From the NCBI RefSeq assembly GCF_015277735.1, contig NZ_JADHDA010000005.1:372001-436000 (forward strand): 64,000 bases of DNA, read 5' to 3'. The notes under the pieces are model-generated. The model was not told the origin of the DNA. It saw only the letters and a program-made list of their open reading frames with translations, and made no database searches. Source of the stretch: Psychrobacter sp. NG254. GTDB lineage: Bacteria; Pseudomonadota; Gammaproteobacteria; Pseudomonadales; Moraxellaceae. Of this stretch, positions 48,549 through 58,626 are shown in pieces; the stretch's first letter is position 1; each line of letters starts with the position of its first letter. A program made the translations under genes and the position numbers.

Positions 48549-48942
48549 ATAGATGGTCATAACAGCAAGTTATTTACACTTTATACAAGAGCAATTACTT
48601 GGCTTGTTTGCGTTATGTGGGGCACATTTTAGCCAAGTCATCATAGGCTGTCAACCTTATTATGCGATTAATCATAAATATTATCGCAATAACTTAAAAA
48701 TAAGCGTTTAACCCATATTAGGTAAGCTATTTGGACATAAATAACGGCGAACCATAGACGCTACTATATATAAATGGCTCAACGCATTTGCAAACGACGT
48801 CATTTATTAGAGAAAACCAGAGAGCAGATAGCTAACTTAATGACCAATCTTTCTCTAAGAATAATCTAACCACATAGAATGTATATTTTATGCACAGATG
48901 TGGTCTCTACACAGTATGAAACAATAAACTGAACCACAGTGC

Positions 48943-48971
48943 TTCACATTGCTAGATTATTTCTGTAAAAT
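48943..48971 (+). promoter_or_regulatory. Probable sigma-70 promoter of the SMR-TetR operon
   Basis: TTCACA (48943-48948) and TAAAAT (48966-48971) are separated by exactly 17 bases; each matches consensus at five of six positions. Transcription would begin near 48978, leaving a leader of about 115 bases. Confidence 0.65.
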
Positions 48972-48987
48972 ACCGACCATACGGTAT
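48970..48987. promoter_or_regulatory. Probable TetR operator
   Basis: The arms ATACCG and CGGTAT are separated by six bases. The palindrome overlaps the end of the -10 box and the expected start point, where a repressor would block transcription. The TetR protein encoded by the second gene of this unit is the likely ligand. Confidence 0.55.
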
Positions 48988-49092
48988 CTTTTGTGTGTTT
49001 GCTGCTTGGTTGTGTCTGATTAAGACTGATACTCAACCAAGACTGACACTGAGTCTAAAAAGTATGCTGAATCCAAGATAGGTGTTTTAAAT

Positions 49093-49437
49093 ATGAGCCC
49101 TACCGCTATTGCCTATAGTTATCTCGCAATCGCTATCATTTGCGAGGTTATAGGGACGACTTTTTTGGTAAAGTCAGAGCAGTTTACGCGACTAGTACCG
49201 ACCTTAATTATGGGTGGGCTATATGTTATCTCATTTTATTTATTGGCCCAAACGCTAAAGACCATACCGCTTGGGATTGCCTACGCGCTGTGGGGCGGGT
49301 TAGGAATTGTGCTGACCTCACTGGTAGGCTTGGTGTTTTCTAAGCAAAGCCTTGATACGGCAGCCGTGGTAGGTATTGCTATGATTGTCGGCGGTGTCGT
49401 GGTGATGAACTTACTTTCTAATTCTGTGGTGCATTGA
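49093..49437 (+). CDS. SMR-family quaternary-cation efflux protein (EmrE-like)
   Basis: The 114-residue protein has four membrane helices and the essential Glu in AIICEVIGTTFLVKSE. YLLAQTLKTIPLGIAYALWGGLGIVLTSLVG matches the EmrE pore and dimer motifs closely. SMR proteins export quaternary ammonium compounds by proton exchange. Its position next to betB-betA suggests it may act on choline or betaine, which EmrE itself can carry. It is 13 bases before a TetR gene. Confidence 0.92.
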   Translation: MSPTAIAYSYLAIAIICEVIGTTFLVKSEQFTRLVPTLIMGGLYVISFYLLAQTLKTIPLGIAYALWGGLGIVLTSLVGLVFSKQSLDTAAVVGIAMIVGGVVVMNLLSNSVVH

Positions 49438-49450
49438 TAGAGAGATAAAA

Positions 49451-50041
49451 ATGGATGTTAAGACAAAAATGAAACCAGAAAACGCCTATAAACGTAAAAA
49501 GCAGCCGGAGTTTGTCCGTCGCTCACTCCTCGATCAGGCAGCACGCATCACGTTAGAGCAGGGCTTGTCTAAGGTGACTTTTCAATCTGTTGCCGATGCT
49601 GTGGGCGTGACCAAGGGCGGTGTCATGCATCATTTCGCGACCAAAAATGCACTGGTTTTAGAGGTGTTTCATGATGCAATGGCCAAGTTTGAGTCAGAAG
49701 TCCATCACGCGATGGCGAAAGACCCTGTCAGTTACGGCTCGTTCACCCGTGCTTATATCGATGCCACCATCAGCCTAGGCGAAAAAGGGCAGGCAGAGTT
49801 TGACAATCAAGCGACACTATATGTGTTGATGCTTGGTGATCGTGAGCTGCGCGAGCTGTGGGCTAAGTGGGCAAACGAACAATTACAAAAGCACGAAGCG
49901 ACTGACAATACCGAAACGCTATGTATGGTGCGTTTGGTTGCCGATGGCATTTGGCTCTCTGACTTTTCGGGCATCAATATATCGGACAAAAAATCCTTAC
50001 GTGAGAGGTTAGTGAAAATGACGCAACGTGAGAACGAATAG
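49451..50041 (+). CDS. TetR-family repressor
   Basis: The 196-residue protein has a TetR helix-turn-helix (about residues 22-70: RRSLLDQAARITLEQGLSKVTFQSVADAVGVTKGGVMHHFATKNALVLEVF) and a helical ligand domain. It is not a typical BetI: the BetI start and core motifs are missing. As the second gene of the SMR operon it most likely represses that operon through the palindrome at 48970-48987, and it could also control betBA downstream. Confidence 0.88.
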   Translation: MDVKTKMKPENAYKRKKQPEFVRRSLLDQAARITLEQGLSKVTFQSVADAVGVTKGGVMHHFATKNALVLEVFHDAMAKFESEVHHAMAKDPVSYGSFTRAYIDATISLGEKGQAEFDNQATLYVLMLGDRELRELWAKWANEQLQKHEATDNTETLCMVRLVADGIWLSDFSGINISDKKSLRERLVKMTQRENE

Positions 50042-50168
50042 ATCTTAATGATTTACTAAATAAACATTTCACAACAGACACCAGTTAAATTTTTAAAACT
50101 TAAACAATGACGACGTTCTTTGGTATTAATTTTTGTAAAGCTTTTGCCAATCGTCTCAAGGGGTATTT

Positions 50169-51671
50169 ATGACCAGTTCAAACGACATCAAAAGCATCAT
50201 CGATTTAGAGCAAATTCAGACGGCTTATATCAACGGCCGTTATTTGGCAGTTGATGACTCATTATCTACTTTTGAAGACATCAACCCAGCGACAGGTGAA
50301 GTGCTCGCGACTATTCAGCAAACCAGCAATGAGCAGATAGATGAGGCGGTAAAAGCCGCACATAAAGGTCAAAAAGTTTGGGCAGCGATGACAGCGGTTG
50401 AGCGCGGTCGAATCCTATCAAAAGCGGTCGAGATACTACGCGAGCGTAATGATGTACTGGCATTGCTCGAAACGAAAGACACTGGCAAAGCGTACTCTGA
50501 GACTAAGTACGTCGATATCGTCACTGGCGCTGATGTCATTGAGTACTATGCGGGACTTGCGCCAATGATTGAAGGTCGTCAGATTCCATTGCGTGATACC
50601 AGCTTTGTTTATACTCGCCGTGAGCCACTCGGCGTGGTCGCTGGTATTGGTGCATGGAATTATCCGATCCAAATCGCGATGTGGAAAGCAGCACCAGCAC
50701 TAGCTGCTGGTAACGCGATGATCTTTAAGCCGTCAGAAGTGACTCCGTTAACTGCATTGAAACTGGCAGAAATATTTACAGAAGCAGGATTGCCAGATGG
50801 TGTATTTAACGTCGTCCAAGGCAATTATAAAGTAGGTGAGGCCTTAACTCAGCATCCTGATATCGCCAAAGTCTCGTTTACGGGCGGTGTACCGACAGGT
50901 AAAAAAGTCATGTCGAGTGCGGCTTCATCGTCTCTTAAAGACGTGACATTAGAGCTAGGTGGTAAATCGCCATTAATTATCTTTGATGACGCAGATATCG
51001 ACATGGCTGCTGACATCGCAATGATGGCAAACTTCTATAGCAGTGGTCAGGTCTGTACCAATGGTACGCGTGTGTTTGTTCCTAAAGCCATGCAAGCTAA
51101 GTTTGAGCAGGCGATTTTGACGCGTGCCAATCGTATTAAGTTGGGTGATCCGATGGATGAAAATATCAACATGGGCCCACTAGTCAGCTTCCCGCATATG
51201 GAAAGAGTGCTTGGCTATATCGAGCAAGGTAAAGACAGCGGTGCACGCTTGCTAACAGGTGGTGACCGTGTGACGACAGGCGAATTGGCAAATGGCGCAT
51301 TCGTTGCCCCGACGGTATTCACTGACTGTACTGATGAGATGACTATCGTACGTGAAGAAATATTTGGCCCAGTGATGTCGATATTGACTTATGAGACTGA
51401 AGAAGAAGTTATTCGCCGTGCCAATGATACCGAATATGGATTGGCAGCTGGTGTTGTGACTGCTGACTTGACCCGAGCGCATCGAGTCATTGCTCAAATT
51501 GAAGCGGGTATCTGCTGGTTAAATACATGGGGCGAATCAGCCGCTCAAATGCCAGTCGGCGGTTATAAACACTCTGGTATTGGCCGCGAAAATGGCATTG
51601 AAGCCCTTGAACACTATACTCAGACCAAATCTATCCAAGTAGAGTTGGGTAAGTTTGAATCAGTCTTTTAA
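50169..51671 (+). CDS. betB: Betaine-aldehyde dehydrogenase
   Basis: BetB oxidises betaine aldehyde to glycine betaine with NAD(P). The 500-residue protein shows [43 protein letters not shown], the Glu in [13 protein letters not shown] and the Cys in [14 protein letters not shown], with the C-terminal [30 protein letters not shown] typical of BetB. It lies between the TetR gene and betA. Confidence 0.95.
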   Translation: MTSSNDIKSIIDLEQIQTAYINGRYLAVDDSLSTFEDINPATGEVLATIQQTSNEQIDEAVKAAHKGQKVWAAMTAVERGRILSKAVEILRERNDVLALLETKDTGKAYSETKYVDIVTGADVIEYYAGLAPMIEGRQIPLRDTSFVYTRREPLGVVAGIGAWNYPIQIAMWKAAPALAAGNAMIFKPSEVTPLTALKLAEIFTEAGLPDGVFNVVQGNYKVGEALTQHPDIAKVSFTGGVPTGKKVMSSAASSSLKDVTLELGGKSPLIIFDDADIDMAADIAMMANFYSSGQVCTNGTRVFVPKAMQAKFEQAILTRANRIKLGDPMDENINMGPLVSFPHMERVLGYIEQGKDSGARLLTGGDRVTTGELANGAFVAPTVFTDCTDEMTIVREEIFGPVMSILTYETEEEVIRRANDTEYGLAAGVVTADLTRAHRVIAQIEAGICWLNTWGESAAQMPVGGYKHSGIGRENGIEALEHYTQTKSIQVELGKFESVF

Positions 51672-51785
51672 TCACTTTTATTGAGAAAGCTCTTAATCAG
51701 CAAAGTGGTTCAACAGGGCTTATTTGTTCTTCGTTCGACTTTGCTGATAGTAAATGATTTATTTTTCAATATTATGGAGTATGTT

Positions 51786-53483
51786 ATGACATCAACCACA
51801 CCTGAGTATGACTACATTATAGTGGGGGCAGGCTCAGCAGGAAATGTGCTGGCCACGCGTTTGACCGAAGATGCCAGTATTAAAGTGCTGCTATTAGAAG
51901 CAGGTCGCCCAGACCATCGTTTGGATTTCCGCACCCAAATGCCTGCCGCGCTTGCCATGCCGTTGCAAGGCACAACCTATAACTGGGGCTACAAGACAGA
52001 TCCTGAACCGAATATGAATAACCGCGTCATGGACTGTGGTCGCGGCAAAGGGCTTGGCGGCTCGTCACTGATTAACGGCATGTGCTATATCCGTGGTAAT
52101 GCACTAGATTTTGATGATTGGTCTAAGATTAAAGGCTTAGAAGATTGGACGTATTCGGACTGCCTGCCGTATTTTAAAAAACTAGAAAACCGTGATGCGG
52201 GCGAAAATGACTATCACGGTGTGGGTGGTCCTGTTGAGATGACCACTTCAAAACCTGGGGTCAATCCATTGTTTCAAGCGATGATTGAAGCAGGTGTGCA
52301 AGCTGGCTATCCAAGTACCGACGATTTAAATGGTTATCAGCAAGAAGGCTTTGGGCCAATGGATCGTTTCGTGACGCCTAACGGTCGCCGTGCTTCAACG
52401 GCTCGTGGTTATCTTGACCGTGCTAAGCCGCGCAGCAATATCACGATTTTGACAGGTGCATTGACCGATGTAATCTTGTTCGATGGTAAGCGTGCTATCG
52501 GTGTCAAAGTCGAGCATCAAGGTCAAACTAAGAAATTTCATGCCTCTCGTGAGGTGATTGTCTCATCAGGTGCGATTGCTTCGCCACAATTATTGCAACG
52601 CTCTGGTATTGGCCCCGGTCAATGGCTGAAGGATGCGGGCGTGACAGAAATACTAGATTTGCCGGGTGTCGGTAATAATCTGCAAGATCATTTAGAGCTG
52701 TATATGCAGTATGAATGTAAGCTGCCAGTATCGATTGCACCTGCCAATAAATGGTGGAATAAGCCAGCTATCGGTGCTGAGTGGTTATTCAATGGTACGG
52801 GTCTTGGCGCGTCAAATCAGTTTGAAGGGGGCGGTTTTATTCGTACCGATGAGAAGTTTACCCATCCTAATATTCAGTATCACTTCTTGCCATTAGCAGT
52901 ACGTTACGATGGCCGTAGTGCGGTGAAGTCTCATAGTTTCCAAGCACACGTGGGCTCATTACGCTCGCCAAGCCGTGGCCGTGTCAAGCTGACCTCTAAA
53001 GATCCAAGCGCTCATCCGAGTATCTTGTTCAACTACATGTCTCATGACCAAGACTGGCAAGAGTTCCGTGCTGCTATGCGTATAACGCGTGAGATCATGC
53101 ATCAGCCAGCGCTTGACCCTTATCGTGGTCGCTCGATTGCACCAACCGATGATCTAGTGACCGATGCGCAGTTGGATGAGTATGTCCGTAATCACAGCGA
53201 GACGGCTTATCATCCATCTTGTACTTGTGCGATGGGCGAAGACAATGATTCGGTCGTCAATGGCGAAGGTTTGGTACATGGTGTTGATGGCTTGCGAGTC
53301 GTTGATGCCTCTATCATGCCAAATATCATCAGTGGTAATCTCAACGCGACCACTATTATGTTGGCAGAGAAAATCGTTGATAAGATGCGCGGCGTACAGC
53401 TACCACGCTCTACGGTAGACTATTATGTCGCCAATGGTGCACCATTGAGAGCTGAGCCAATGCGTGCTTATGGTTCTGTTTAA
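51786..53483 (+). CDS. betA: Choline dehydrogenase
   Basis: BetA oxidises choline to betaine aldehyde. The GMC protein has [57 protein letters not shown] and the catalytic His in [10 protein letters not shown], with [16 protein letters not shown] six bases before ATG 51786 fixes the start, giving 565 residues; the in-frame extension to 51681 is not conserved. FAD electrons go to the respiratory chain. It follows betB. Confidence 0.95.
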   Translation: MTSTTPEYDYIIVGAGSAGNVLATRLTEDASIKVLLLEAGRPDHRLDFRTQMPAALAMPLQGTTYNWGYKTDPEPNMNNRVMDCGRGKGLGGSSLINGMCYIRGNALDFDDWSKIKGLEDWTYSDCLPYFKKLENRDAGENDYHGVGGPVEMTTSKPGVNPLFQAMIEAGVQAGYPSTDDLNGYQQEGFGPMDRFVTPNGRRASTARGYLDRAKPRSNITILTGALTDVILFDGKRAIGVKVEHQGQTKKFHASREVIVSSGAIASPQLLQRSGIGPGQWLKDAGVTEILDLPGVGNNLQDHLELYMQYECKLPVSIAPANKWWNKPAIGAEWLFNGTGLGASNQFEGGGFIRTDEKFTHPNIQYHFLPLAVRYDGRSAVKSHSFQAHVGSLRSPSRGRVKLTSKDPSAHPSILFNYMSHDQDWQEFRAAMRITREIMHQPALDPYRGRSIAPTDDLVTDAQLDEYVRNHSETAYHPSCTCAMGEDNDSVVNGEGLVHGVDGLRVVDASIMPNIISGNLNATTIMLAEKIVDKMRGVQLPRSTVDYYVANGAPLRAEPMRAYGSV

Positions 53484-53496
53484 ATTAAATATTAAT

Positions 53497-53526
53497 AAGA
53501 AGGCCTTTTTATAAAGGTCTTTTTTA
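53497..53526 (+). terminator. betA terminator
   Basis: The arms AAGGCCTT and AAGGTCTT (one G-T pair) around a TTTAT loop are followed by a T-run. Confidence 0.7.
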
Positions 53527-53721
53527 TCCCCGCTCATGTTTTAGAAAATGAATACCATTAAGATTGATTTTTTAATGACTTACCTTGTTGCTTAAGTGCT
53601 AATTATTGAAGTAGCAATTACTGAAATGGTCATTACTTAAGTAGCAAATCTTTATTTATTGGTACTGCTTTGTGCGTCATGCGGTTATATATACTTTGGG
53701 TGACTACTTAGGTAACTATAA

Positions 53722-53737
53722 GTCATAAAGTTATGAC
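53722..53737. promoter_or_regulatory. Palindrome upstream of betT
   Basis: The arms GTCATAA and TTATGAC are separated by AG. The position suggests an operator for betT, but the binding protein is not known. Confidence 0.4.
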
Positions 53738-53785
53738 GGACAAAGCAATATCAGACCCTGTTTAATTTACCTATTGAGGTCTTTT

Positions 53786-55831
53786 ATGTACAGCTCGCCA
53801 TCAAAGGATGCGACAAAACCCCTGACTCTAAATAAGACGGTTTTTTTAGGCTCAGCTATTATTTCTATTTTATTGATAATTTGGACGATTGCGTTTCCAA
53901 CTTATAGTGAGACATTGTTAGGCTCAAGCATGACTTGGGTATCAGATAAGTTTGGCTGGTACTACATGCTGGTGGTTGCCGCTTATAGTATCTTTGCTTT
54001 GTTTGTCGGTTTTTCTAAGTATGGTGATATCAAGCTTGGGCAAGACCATGAAAAGGCGCAGTTTCCTTTCCTAGCGTGGGCGGCGATGCTGTTCTCTGCC
54101 GGTATCGGTATTGATTTACTGTTCTTTGGTGCCTCTGAGCCTTTGATGCACTATTTGACACCGCATACTGGTTTAGAACCTGCCAGTGCCGAGGCTATGC
54201 GTGAGGCACTCGCGCAGACCTTTTTGCATTGGGGGCTACATGGTTGGGGTATTTACGCCCTAATCGGTATGGCATTGGCGTACTTCGCGTATCGTAAAAA
54301 CATGCCATTGGCGCTACGCTCGCCGTTGACACCTATCTTTGGTGAGCGCTTAATCAAAGGCTGGCTAGGCGATGGTATCGATACCTTTGGTGTTGTTTGT
54401 ACCTTGATGGGTATCGCCACCAGTTTGGGTATTGGGGTATTGCAGGCCAATGCTGGACTGACCCATGTGTTTGGTATCGAATCGAGCAAAACCGTTCAAA
54501 CGATCATCATCATTGGTGTTGTCGCAGCGGCGGCTGTCTCTGCGATGACGGGTGTTGAAAAAGGCGTACGTCGTCTGTCTGAATTCAACATGCTATCGTC
54601 GATATTGCTACTGATTGCCATATTAGTGATGGGCAATACGGTTTATCTGCTTAATACCTTTACCCAAAACATCGGTCAATACTTTCAAACTATTATTTAT
54701 AAGACTTTTGATGTCTATGCGTATGATGGTCAAGCTGGTGCCGAGTGGAAATCTTGGTGGACGATATTTTTCTGGGCATGGTGGGTTGCTTGGGCACCAT
54801 TTGTCGGTCTGTTTATCGCACGTATTAGCCGTGGCCGTACGTTACGCGAGTTTGTATTTGGCGTGATGTTCATTCCGCTTGGGTTTATTTTTGCATGGTT
54901 CTCTATCTTTGGTAATTCAGCGATAGATTTGGTTGCCAATGGCGCAACAGAGCTTGGCGAAATCGCAGTCAATGATGCTGCAATGGGCATGTTTGCGTTG
55001 TTTGAGTATTTTCCTTACAGCGATATTTTATCATTCGCTGGTGTGATTATTGGCCTTATCTTTTTTGTGACCTCAGCTGATTCAGGCGCGTTAGTACTAG
55101 CGAACTTGAGCTCACGTGGCATGACCAATGATACCGATGCTCCTGTTTGGTTACGTCTGTTTTGGGCAGCAGCCACTGGTCTTATTACCTTAGGATTATT
55201 GTTTGCAGGTGGTTTTTCTTCACTACAGTCCGTCTCTGTCATTGCAGGTTTGCCATTCTCTATTATTCTTGTGCTCTATATGGTGGCGATGTGGAGATCA
55301 TTAAAAGAAGAAGGCAATAAACGTAAGGCCAGTACGATTGGTACGGCTAACGTGCTAGATAGCGGTAAGAGCTGGAAAGCACGCTTGCAACGTATTGTCA
55401 GTTTCCCTAAACATGCACAAGTGGAACAGTTTTTACAAAATGTGGTCAGACCTGCCATGACGGAAGTTGAAAAAGAGTTTGCGGCAGGCGGTCTAAAAAC
55501 GTCTTTGGACATCCGTAACCCTGCACATATCGGACAAGATATAGATGAAGGTATGGATGAGAGTAGTGGTCAAATAGATGGTCTAAAATTGCGAGTTGGA
55601 CATGGCGACGAAGACGACTTTATTTATGAAGTTAACTTGATTAAAGCAGAACGTCCTAACTTTACATTGAGCACCTCAACTAAGAATGCAGAGTACTATT
55701 ATCGTGCAGAAGTGTTCTTGAGCGAAGGCTCTCAAGAGTATGACTTGGTTGGCTATTCCAAAGAGCAAGTATTGGTCGATATCTTAAATCAGTACGAACG
55801 TCATTTACAGTATCTACATTTAGAGCGTTAA
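53786..55831 (+). CDS. betT: BCCT-family choline transporter BetT
   Basis: The 681-residue protein has twelve predicted membrane segments. The Gly-rich segment is FSAGIGIDLLFFGASEP, as in proton-coupled BetT rather than the sodium-coupled BetP type. The substrate-site Trp residues lie in FFWAWWVAWAPFVGLFIARISRGRTLREF. A long hydrophilic C-terminal domain of about 170 residues is like that of BetT proteins regulated by osmolarity. GAGG seven bases before ATG 53786 fixes the start. It feeds choline to BetA and BetB. Confidence 0.93.
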   Translation: MYSSPSKDATKPLTLNKTVFLGSAIISILLIIWTIAFPTYSETLLGSSMTWVSDKFGWYYMLVVAAYSIFALFVGFSKYGDIKLGQDHEKAQFPFLAWAAMLFSAGIGIDLLFFGASEPLMHYLTPHTGLEPASAEAMREALAQTFLHWGLHGWGIYALIGMALAYFAYRKNMPLALRSPLTPIFGERLIKGWLGDGIDTFGVVCTLMGIATSLGIGVLQANAGLTHVFGIESSKTVQTIIIIGVVAAAAVSAMTGVEKGVRRLSEFNMLSSILLLIAILVMGNTVYLLNTFTQNIGQYFQTIIYKTFDVYAYDGQAGAEWKSWWTIFFWAWWVAWAPFVGLFIARISRGRTLREFVFGVMFIPLGFIFAWFSIFGNSAIDLVANGATELGEIAVNDAAMGMFALFEYFPYSDILSFAGVIIGLIFFVTSADSGALVLANLSSRGMTNDTDAPVWLRLFWAAATGLITLGLLFAGGFSSLQSVSVIAGLPFSIILVLYMVAMWRSLKEEGNKRKASTIGTANVLDSGKSWKARLQRIVSFPKHAQVEQFLQNVVRPAMTEVEKEFAAGGLKTSLDIRNPAHIGQDIDEGMDESSGQIDGLKLRVGHGDEDDFIYEVNLIKAERPNFTLSTSTKNAEYYYRAEVFLSEGSQEYDLVGYSKEQVLVDILNQYERHLQYLHLER

Positions 55832-55881
55832 TTCACTCATTAATATGCTCTAAATAGTTCAGCAAAAATATTGTAAGAAAT

Positions 55882-55918
55882 AACCCCATAAGTTGAACTC
55901 AACTTATGGGGTTTGTTT
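55882..55918 (+). terminator. betT terminator
   Basis: The arms AACCCCATAAGTT and AACTTATGGGGTT enclose a 6-base loop, followed by a T-rich tract. Confidence 0.85.
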
Positions 55919-56027
55919 ATGCCTCACAACCTAAATGATGCCACGCTCTAATAAAGCGCACCAATATAAGGTAAAATTCATTTAGACCGCGTCGATACGT
56001 GGTAATGCATCAGTAAAGGATAGGTTC

Positions 56028-56516
56028 GTGACCAAGTTAAAATACATCGCTCATTATTCTGAGCAAGTTCAAACCCAAGCGGCATTGCTTATTAGCGATG
56101 GTAACTTGGGCGCTTATCTAGAAAAAAAGTATCCCACTCAGCACCAAATAAAAAGTGATAAGGCACTGTATCAGTATATCAATGATATTAAAAACCAGTA
56201 TATGCGCAAAGTGGGACAGCTATCGAATGTTAGCTATAGCAGCAAGTTAAAAGTTCTTAAACATGCGCTAGGTATTCATACCACCCAGTCTCGCATACAA
56301 GGCAGTAAGCTCAAATCGCACAACAACATCACGGTGGCTAGCTTGTTTCAAGAAGCGCCGCCTGAGTTTTTGCGCATGATTGTCGTGCATGAGTTGGCGC
56401 ATTTTAAAGAGCACGATCATAACAAAGCGTTTTATCAATTATGCTGCCATATGGAGCCTGAATATCATCAGTTTGAGCTAGATACGCGGCTTTGGTTGCA
56501 CTGGCGAGAGTTGTAA
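56028..56516 (+). CDS. YgjP-like metallopeptidase-domain protein
   Basis: The 162-residue protein has the zinc motif HELAHFKEHDHNKAFY (HExxH, then a further His) in the C-terminal half, in the style of YgjP/DUF45 proteins. The upstream YMRKVGQLSNVSYSSKLKVLKHALGIHTTQSR segment suits the same family. The start is GTG with AAAGGA upstream. Substrate and role are unknown. It is followed directly by a dispersed repeat. Confidence 0.82.
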   Translation: MTKLKYIAHYSEQVQTQAALLISDGNLGAYLEKKYPTQHQIKSDKALYQYINDIKNQYMRKVGQLSNVSYSSKLKVLKHALGIHTTQSRIQGSKLKSHNNITVASLFQEAPPEFLRMIVVHELAHFKEHDHNKAFYQLCCHMEPEYHQFELDTRLWLHWREL

Positions 56517-56522
56517 CCTTAA

Positions 56523-56629
56523 TATAGTCATTCCACTATAAAAGTATTACAGTGTTAACCTCGCTTGAAGTATCACATATACATCTACACTTGGTTGCCT
56601 TGTACTATTTTTAAATTGAATCGACTATA
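56523..56629 (+). repeat. 107-bp gene-end repeat, best-preserved copy
   Basis: The ends are TATAGTC and GACTATA, with further imperfect pairing (ATTCCA against TTGAAT). It begins six bases after the stop of the YgjP-like gene. Copy 44316-44422 aligns over its whole length, and left and right parts recur at 62947 and 21334. Confidence 0.65.
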
Positions 56630-56719
56630 GTATGAATAGCAACCCTAATAAGGTTCATAGCAATCTTAATAACAGCCATATAAATATCGTGTCCTTTTCT
56701 GCAGCAATCATCTGAGCCG

Positions 56720-56894
56720 CTAGGGCGTGTCCTCAATTCAATTGATCATATCTAAACGGGCTAAAAATGGCTAAATTTTGCCAAACATCGTTAAATAGCT
56801 GGTTAATATCCCGATATTATCTGCGCTATTTTCCTTGTTTGACTGCAATTTATCTCATTTTTATCACCATTTTTAAAATGAGGACACGCCCTAG
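56720..56894. mobile_element. 175-bp MITE-like element with 16-bp perfect terminal inverted repeats
   Basis: The ends CTAGGGCGTGTCCTCA and TGAGGACACGCCCTAG are exact inverted repeats. The CTAG at each end suggests duplication of TA, as for transposases that target CTAG or TA (IS630 or some IS5 relatives). The interior is non-coding. A diverged relative of the left 100 bases is at 62983-63085. No transposase lies in the window. Confidence 0.75.
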
Positions 56895-56954
56895 AATTAC
56901 GTTATAATCCTAACCAAATAATTTATACCCCAAGTCAATAAAAGGTTGTAAGCA

Positions 56955-57377
56955 ATGATCAATACCAAAATATATAAATCTATTTATAAATTGGCAGAAG
57001 AGTTACTAGAGGCTGATCGTATCGGTAATCAAGAAAAATTTGATGCGTTTTATGGTGAGCTAAAGGCCATCTGTACTGATAACGAAAACACAGACAAAGA
57101 CCATCCAGAGCAGTGGGAAACGCTTGCTGACTTTACAGAAGATTTGGACGAAGCACTGGTCATTTATGACAAAGCACTGGCCAAAGCCACGGCGATCAAT
57201 TCAAAAGATCATCTGTCGTCGATTGCTTTTTCTATGGCGGTGTTACAGCTTGAGACAGGTAACAAAGAAGCGGCTATTCAAAGTCTACAAAACGCCAAAA
57301 TCACGGCAAATAAGATTGAAGATAAAGAGTTTAAAGTTGAGATAGATGAGATGCTGACTAAGTTGTTGGCTGAATAA
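56955..57377 (+). CDS. Small TPR-like protein
   Basis: The 140-residue acidic, all-helical protein contains helix pairs with the TPR pattern (EQWETLADFTEDLDEALVIYDKALAKA and HLSSIAFSMAVLQLETGNKEAAIQSLQNAK). It has no signal peptide, so it should be cytoplasmic. Its partners are unknown. The promoter may combine a -35-like AGGACA in the terminal repeat of the MITE-like element with a TATAAT at 56903. Confidence 0.7.
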   Translation: MINTKIYKSIYKLAEELLEADRIGNQEKFDAFYGELKAICTDNENTDKDHPEQWETLADFTEDLDEALVIYDKALAKATAINSKDHLSSIAFSMAVLQLETGNKEAAIQSLQNAKITANKIEDKEFKVEIDEMLTKLLAE

Positions 57378-57403
57378 TCTTTATTGAGCAGGAACGATTT
57401 GAC

Positions 57404-58558
57404 ATGCAAGACGTACCTATTGCGATTATCGGTGGCGGATTAAGCGGATTGTATGCCGCCTTTTTATTAGAACAAAAAGGTATCGATTATATATTGATAG
57501 AGGCTCGTGATAGATTGGGCGGGCGTATCACTGTTGCTAAATCATCAGTAGCTCAGAATGCTAGCAGTCAAAGTGTTAATCATGAAAAATCAAACGACGG
57601 CTTCGATTTAGGGCCATCGTGGTTTTGGCCAGCGTATCAGCCGCAGCTGAGTAGTCTTATCGAGACATTAGGTTTACCACGTTTCGCTCAGTTCGAAGAG
57701 GGCGATATGATGGTTGAACGTAGCGCCAATGAGTTACCTATCTGTACGCAAGGTTATCAGAGCTCGCCGACATCTATGCGCCTCGTGGGTGGAATGGCGG
57801 CGCTAACTGATGCTTTATACGCTCGCTTAAATGCCAAGCGTATCGTAATAAGACAGACAGTAAGACGCTTAACCAAGACTGGTCAGTATATTAAAATAGA
57901 CAGCAAGTATGGCTCTGAACATATCAACGCTGGTCAAATAATCACTTATCGAGCGCAGCATGTATTACTTGCGCTACCACCTCGGTTGGCGATTAGTAAT
58001 ATCGTATTTGAACCTGCTTTACCGCAAGATTTAGCGCTAGAGTGGCAAGAGACCGACACTTGGATGGCACCACATGCCAAGTATGTGGCTGTTTATGACT
58101 CACCATTTTGGCGAGATAATGGCCTTTCAGGTGCAGCACGAAGTGCGATAGGGCCGCTCACTGAGATTCACGATGCCTCGTTGGCAAAGGGCGAAGGCGC
58201 TGTGTTTGGTTTCTTTGGCGTGCCCGCTCACGTGCGACAAAGCGTCTCTGTAGATGTGCTAAAAGCGCATTGCCGTGCGCAGTTGGTGCGGCTGTTCGGC
58301 GCGCAAGCAGACAAACCAAAGGCTGAATATATCAAAGACTGGTCTCAAGATATATTTACCGCGACGGCTGCTGATGCCAACGGTAACGGTCAGCATGCAG
58401 TCGCACCAGCGTCGACACCTAATATAGGCGTATGGCAAGAGGCTATAACTGGCTGTGGTAGTGAGTGGTCAGTGCCGTTTCCGGGCTATGTTGCTGGGGC
58501 AGTTGATGCCGCAACGGTGGCGATAGAAAGCCTATCCACTTCAGTTTTACGCCAGTGA
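57404..58558 (+). CDS. Flavin-containing amine oxidase family protein
   Basis: The 384-residue protein opens with the FAD Rossmann motif IAIIGGGLSGLYAAFLLEQKGIDYILIEARDRLGGRI and has FDLGPSWFWPAYQPQL and the C-terminal flavin contact GYVAGAVDAATVAIESL. It matches the monoamine-oxidase fold, but the substrate cannot be told. It is 26 bases after the TPR-like gene and may be cotranscribed. Confidence 0.85.
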   Translation: MQDVPIAIIGGGLSGLYAAFLLEQKGIDYILIEARDRLGGRITVAKSSVAQNASSQSVNHEKSNDGFDLGPSWFWPAYQPQLSSLIETLGLPRFAQFEEGDMMVERSANELPICTQGYQSSPTSMRLVGGMAALTDALYARLNAKRIVIRQTVRRLTKTGQYIKIDSKYGSEHINAGQIITYRAQHVLLALPPRLAISNIVFEPALPQDLALEWQETDTWMAPHAKYVAVYDSPFWRDNGLSGAARSAIGPLTEIHDASLAKGEGAVFGFFGVPAHVRQSVSVDVLKAHCRAQLVRLFGAQADKPKAEYIKDWSQDIFTATAADANGNGQHAVAPASTPNIGVWQEAITGCGSEWSVPFPGYVAGAVDAATVAIESLSTSVLRQ

Positions 58559-58626
58559 TTTGATGCTGTCAGCTATCATAGAAAGGTCTCTAACGGACTA
58601 AATACTGTCGTTCAATAGGACAGATA

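Larger units (their letters stand above)
48549..49092. promoter_or_regulatory. Upstream region of the SMR-TetR genes
   Basis: These 544 bases carry the tRNA-Asn promoter on the left and, at 48943-48987, a strong promoter with an overlapping palindrome in front of the SMR gene. There is no gene. Confidence 0.55.
53484..53785. promoter_or_regulatory. Region between betA and betT
   Basis: It starts with the betA terminator and ends with the betT ribosome-binding site. The perfect 7-bp inverted repeat GTCATAA-AG-TTATGAC (53722-53737) sits 49 bases before the start codon and is a candidate regulator site. Confidence 0.5.
56517..56954. other. Intergenic region with two repeat elements
   Basis: This 438-base stretch is nearly filled by the 107-bp repeat (56523-56629) and the MITE-like element (56720-56894). 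A TATAAT at 56903-56908 gives a probable promoter for the next gene. Confidence 0.6.

Noticed and set aside
49451..50041. Calling the TetR gene betI
   Set aside because: The N-terminus and core do not look like BetI, and the promoter-operator points to the SMR gene as its target.
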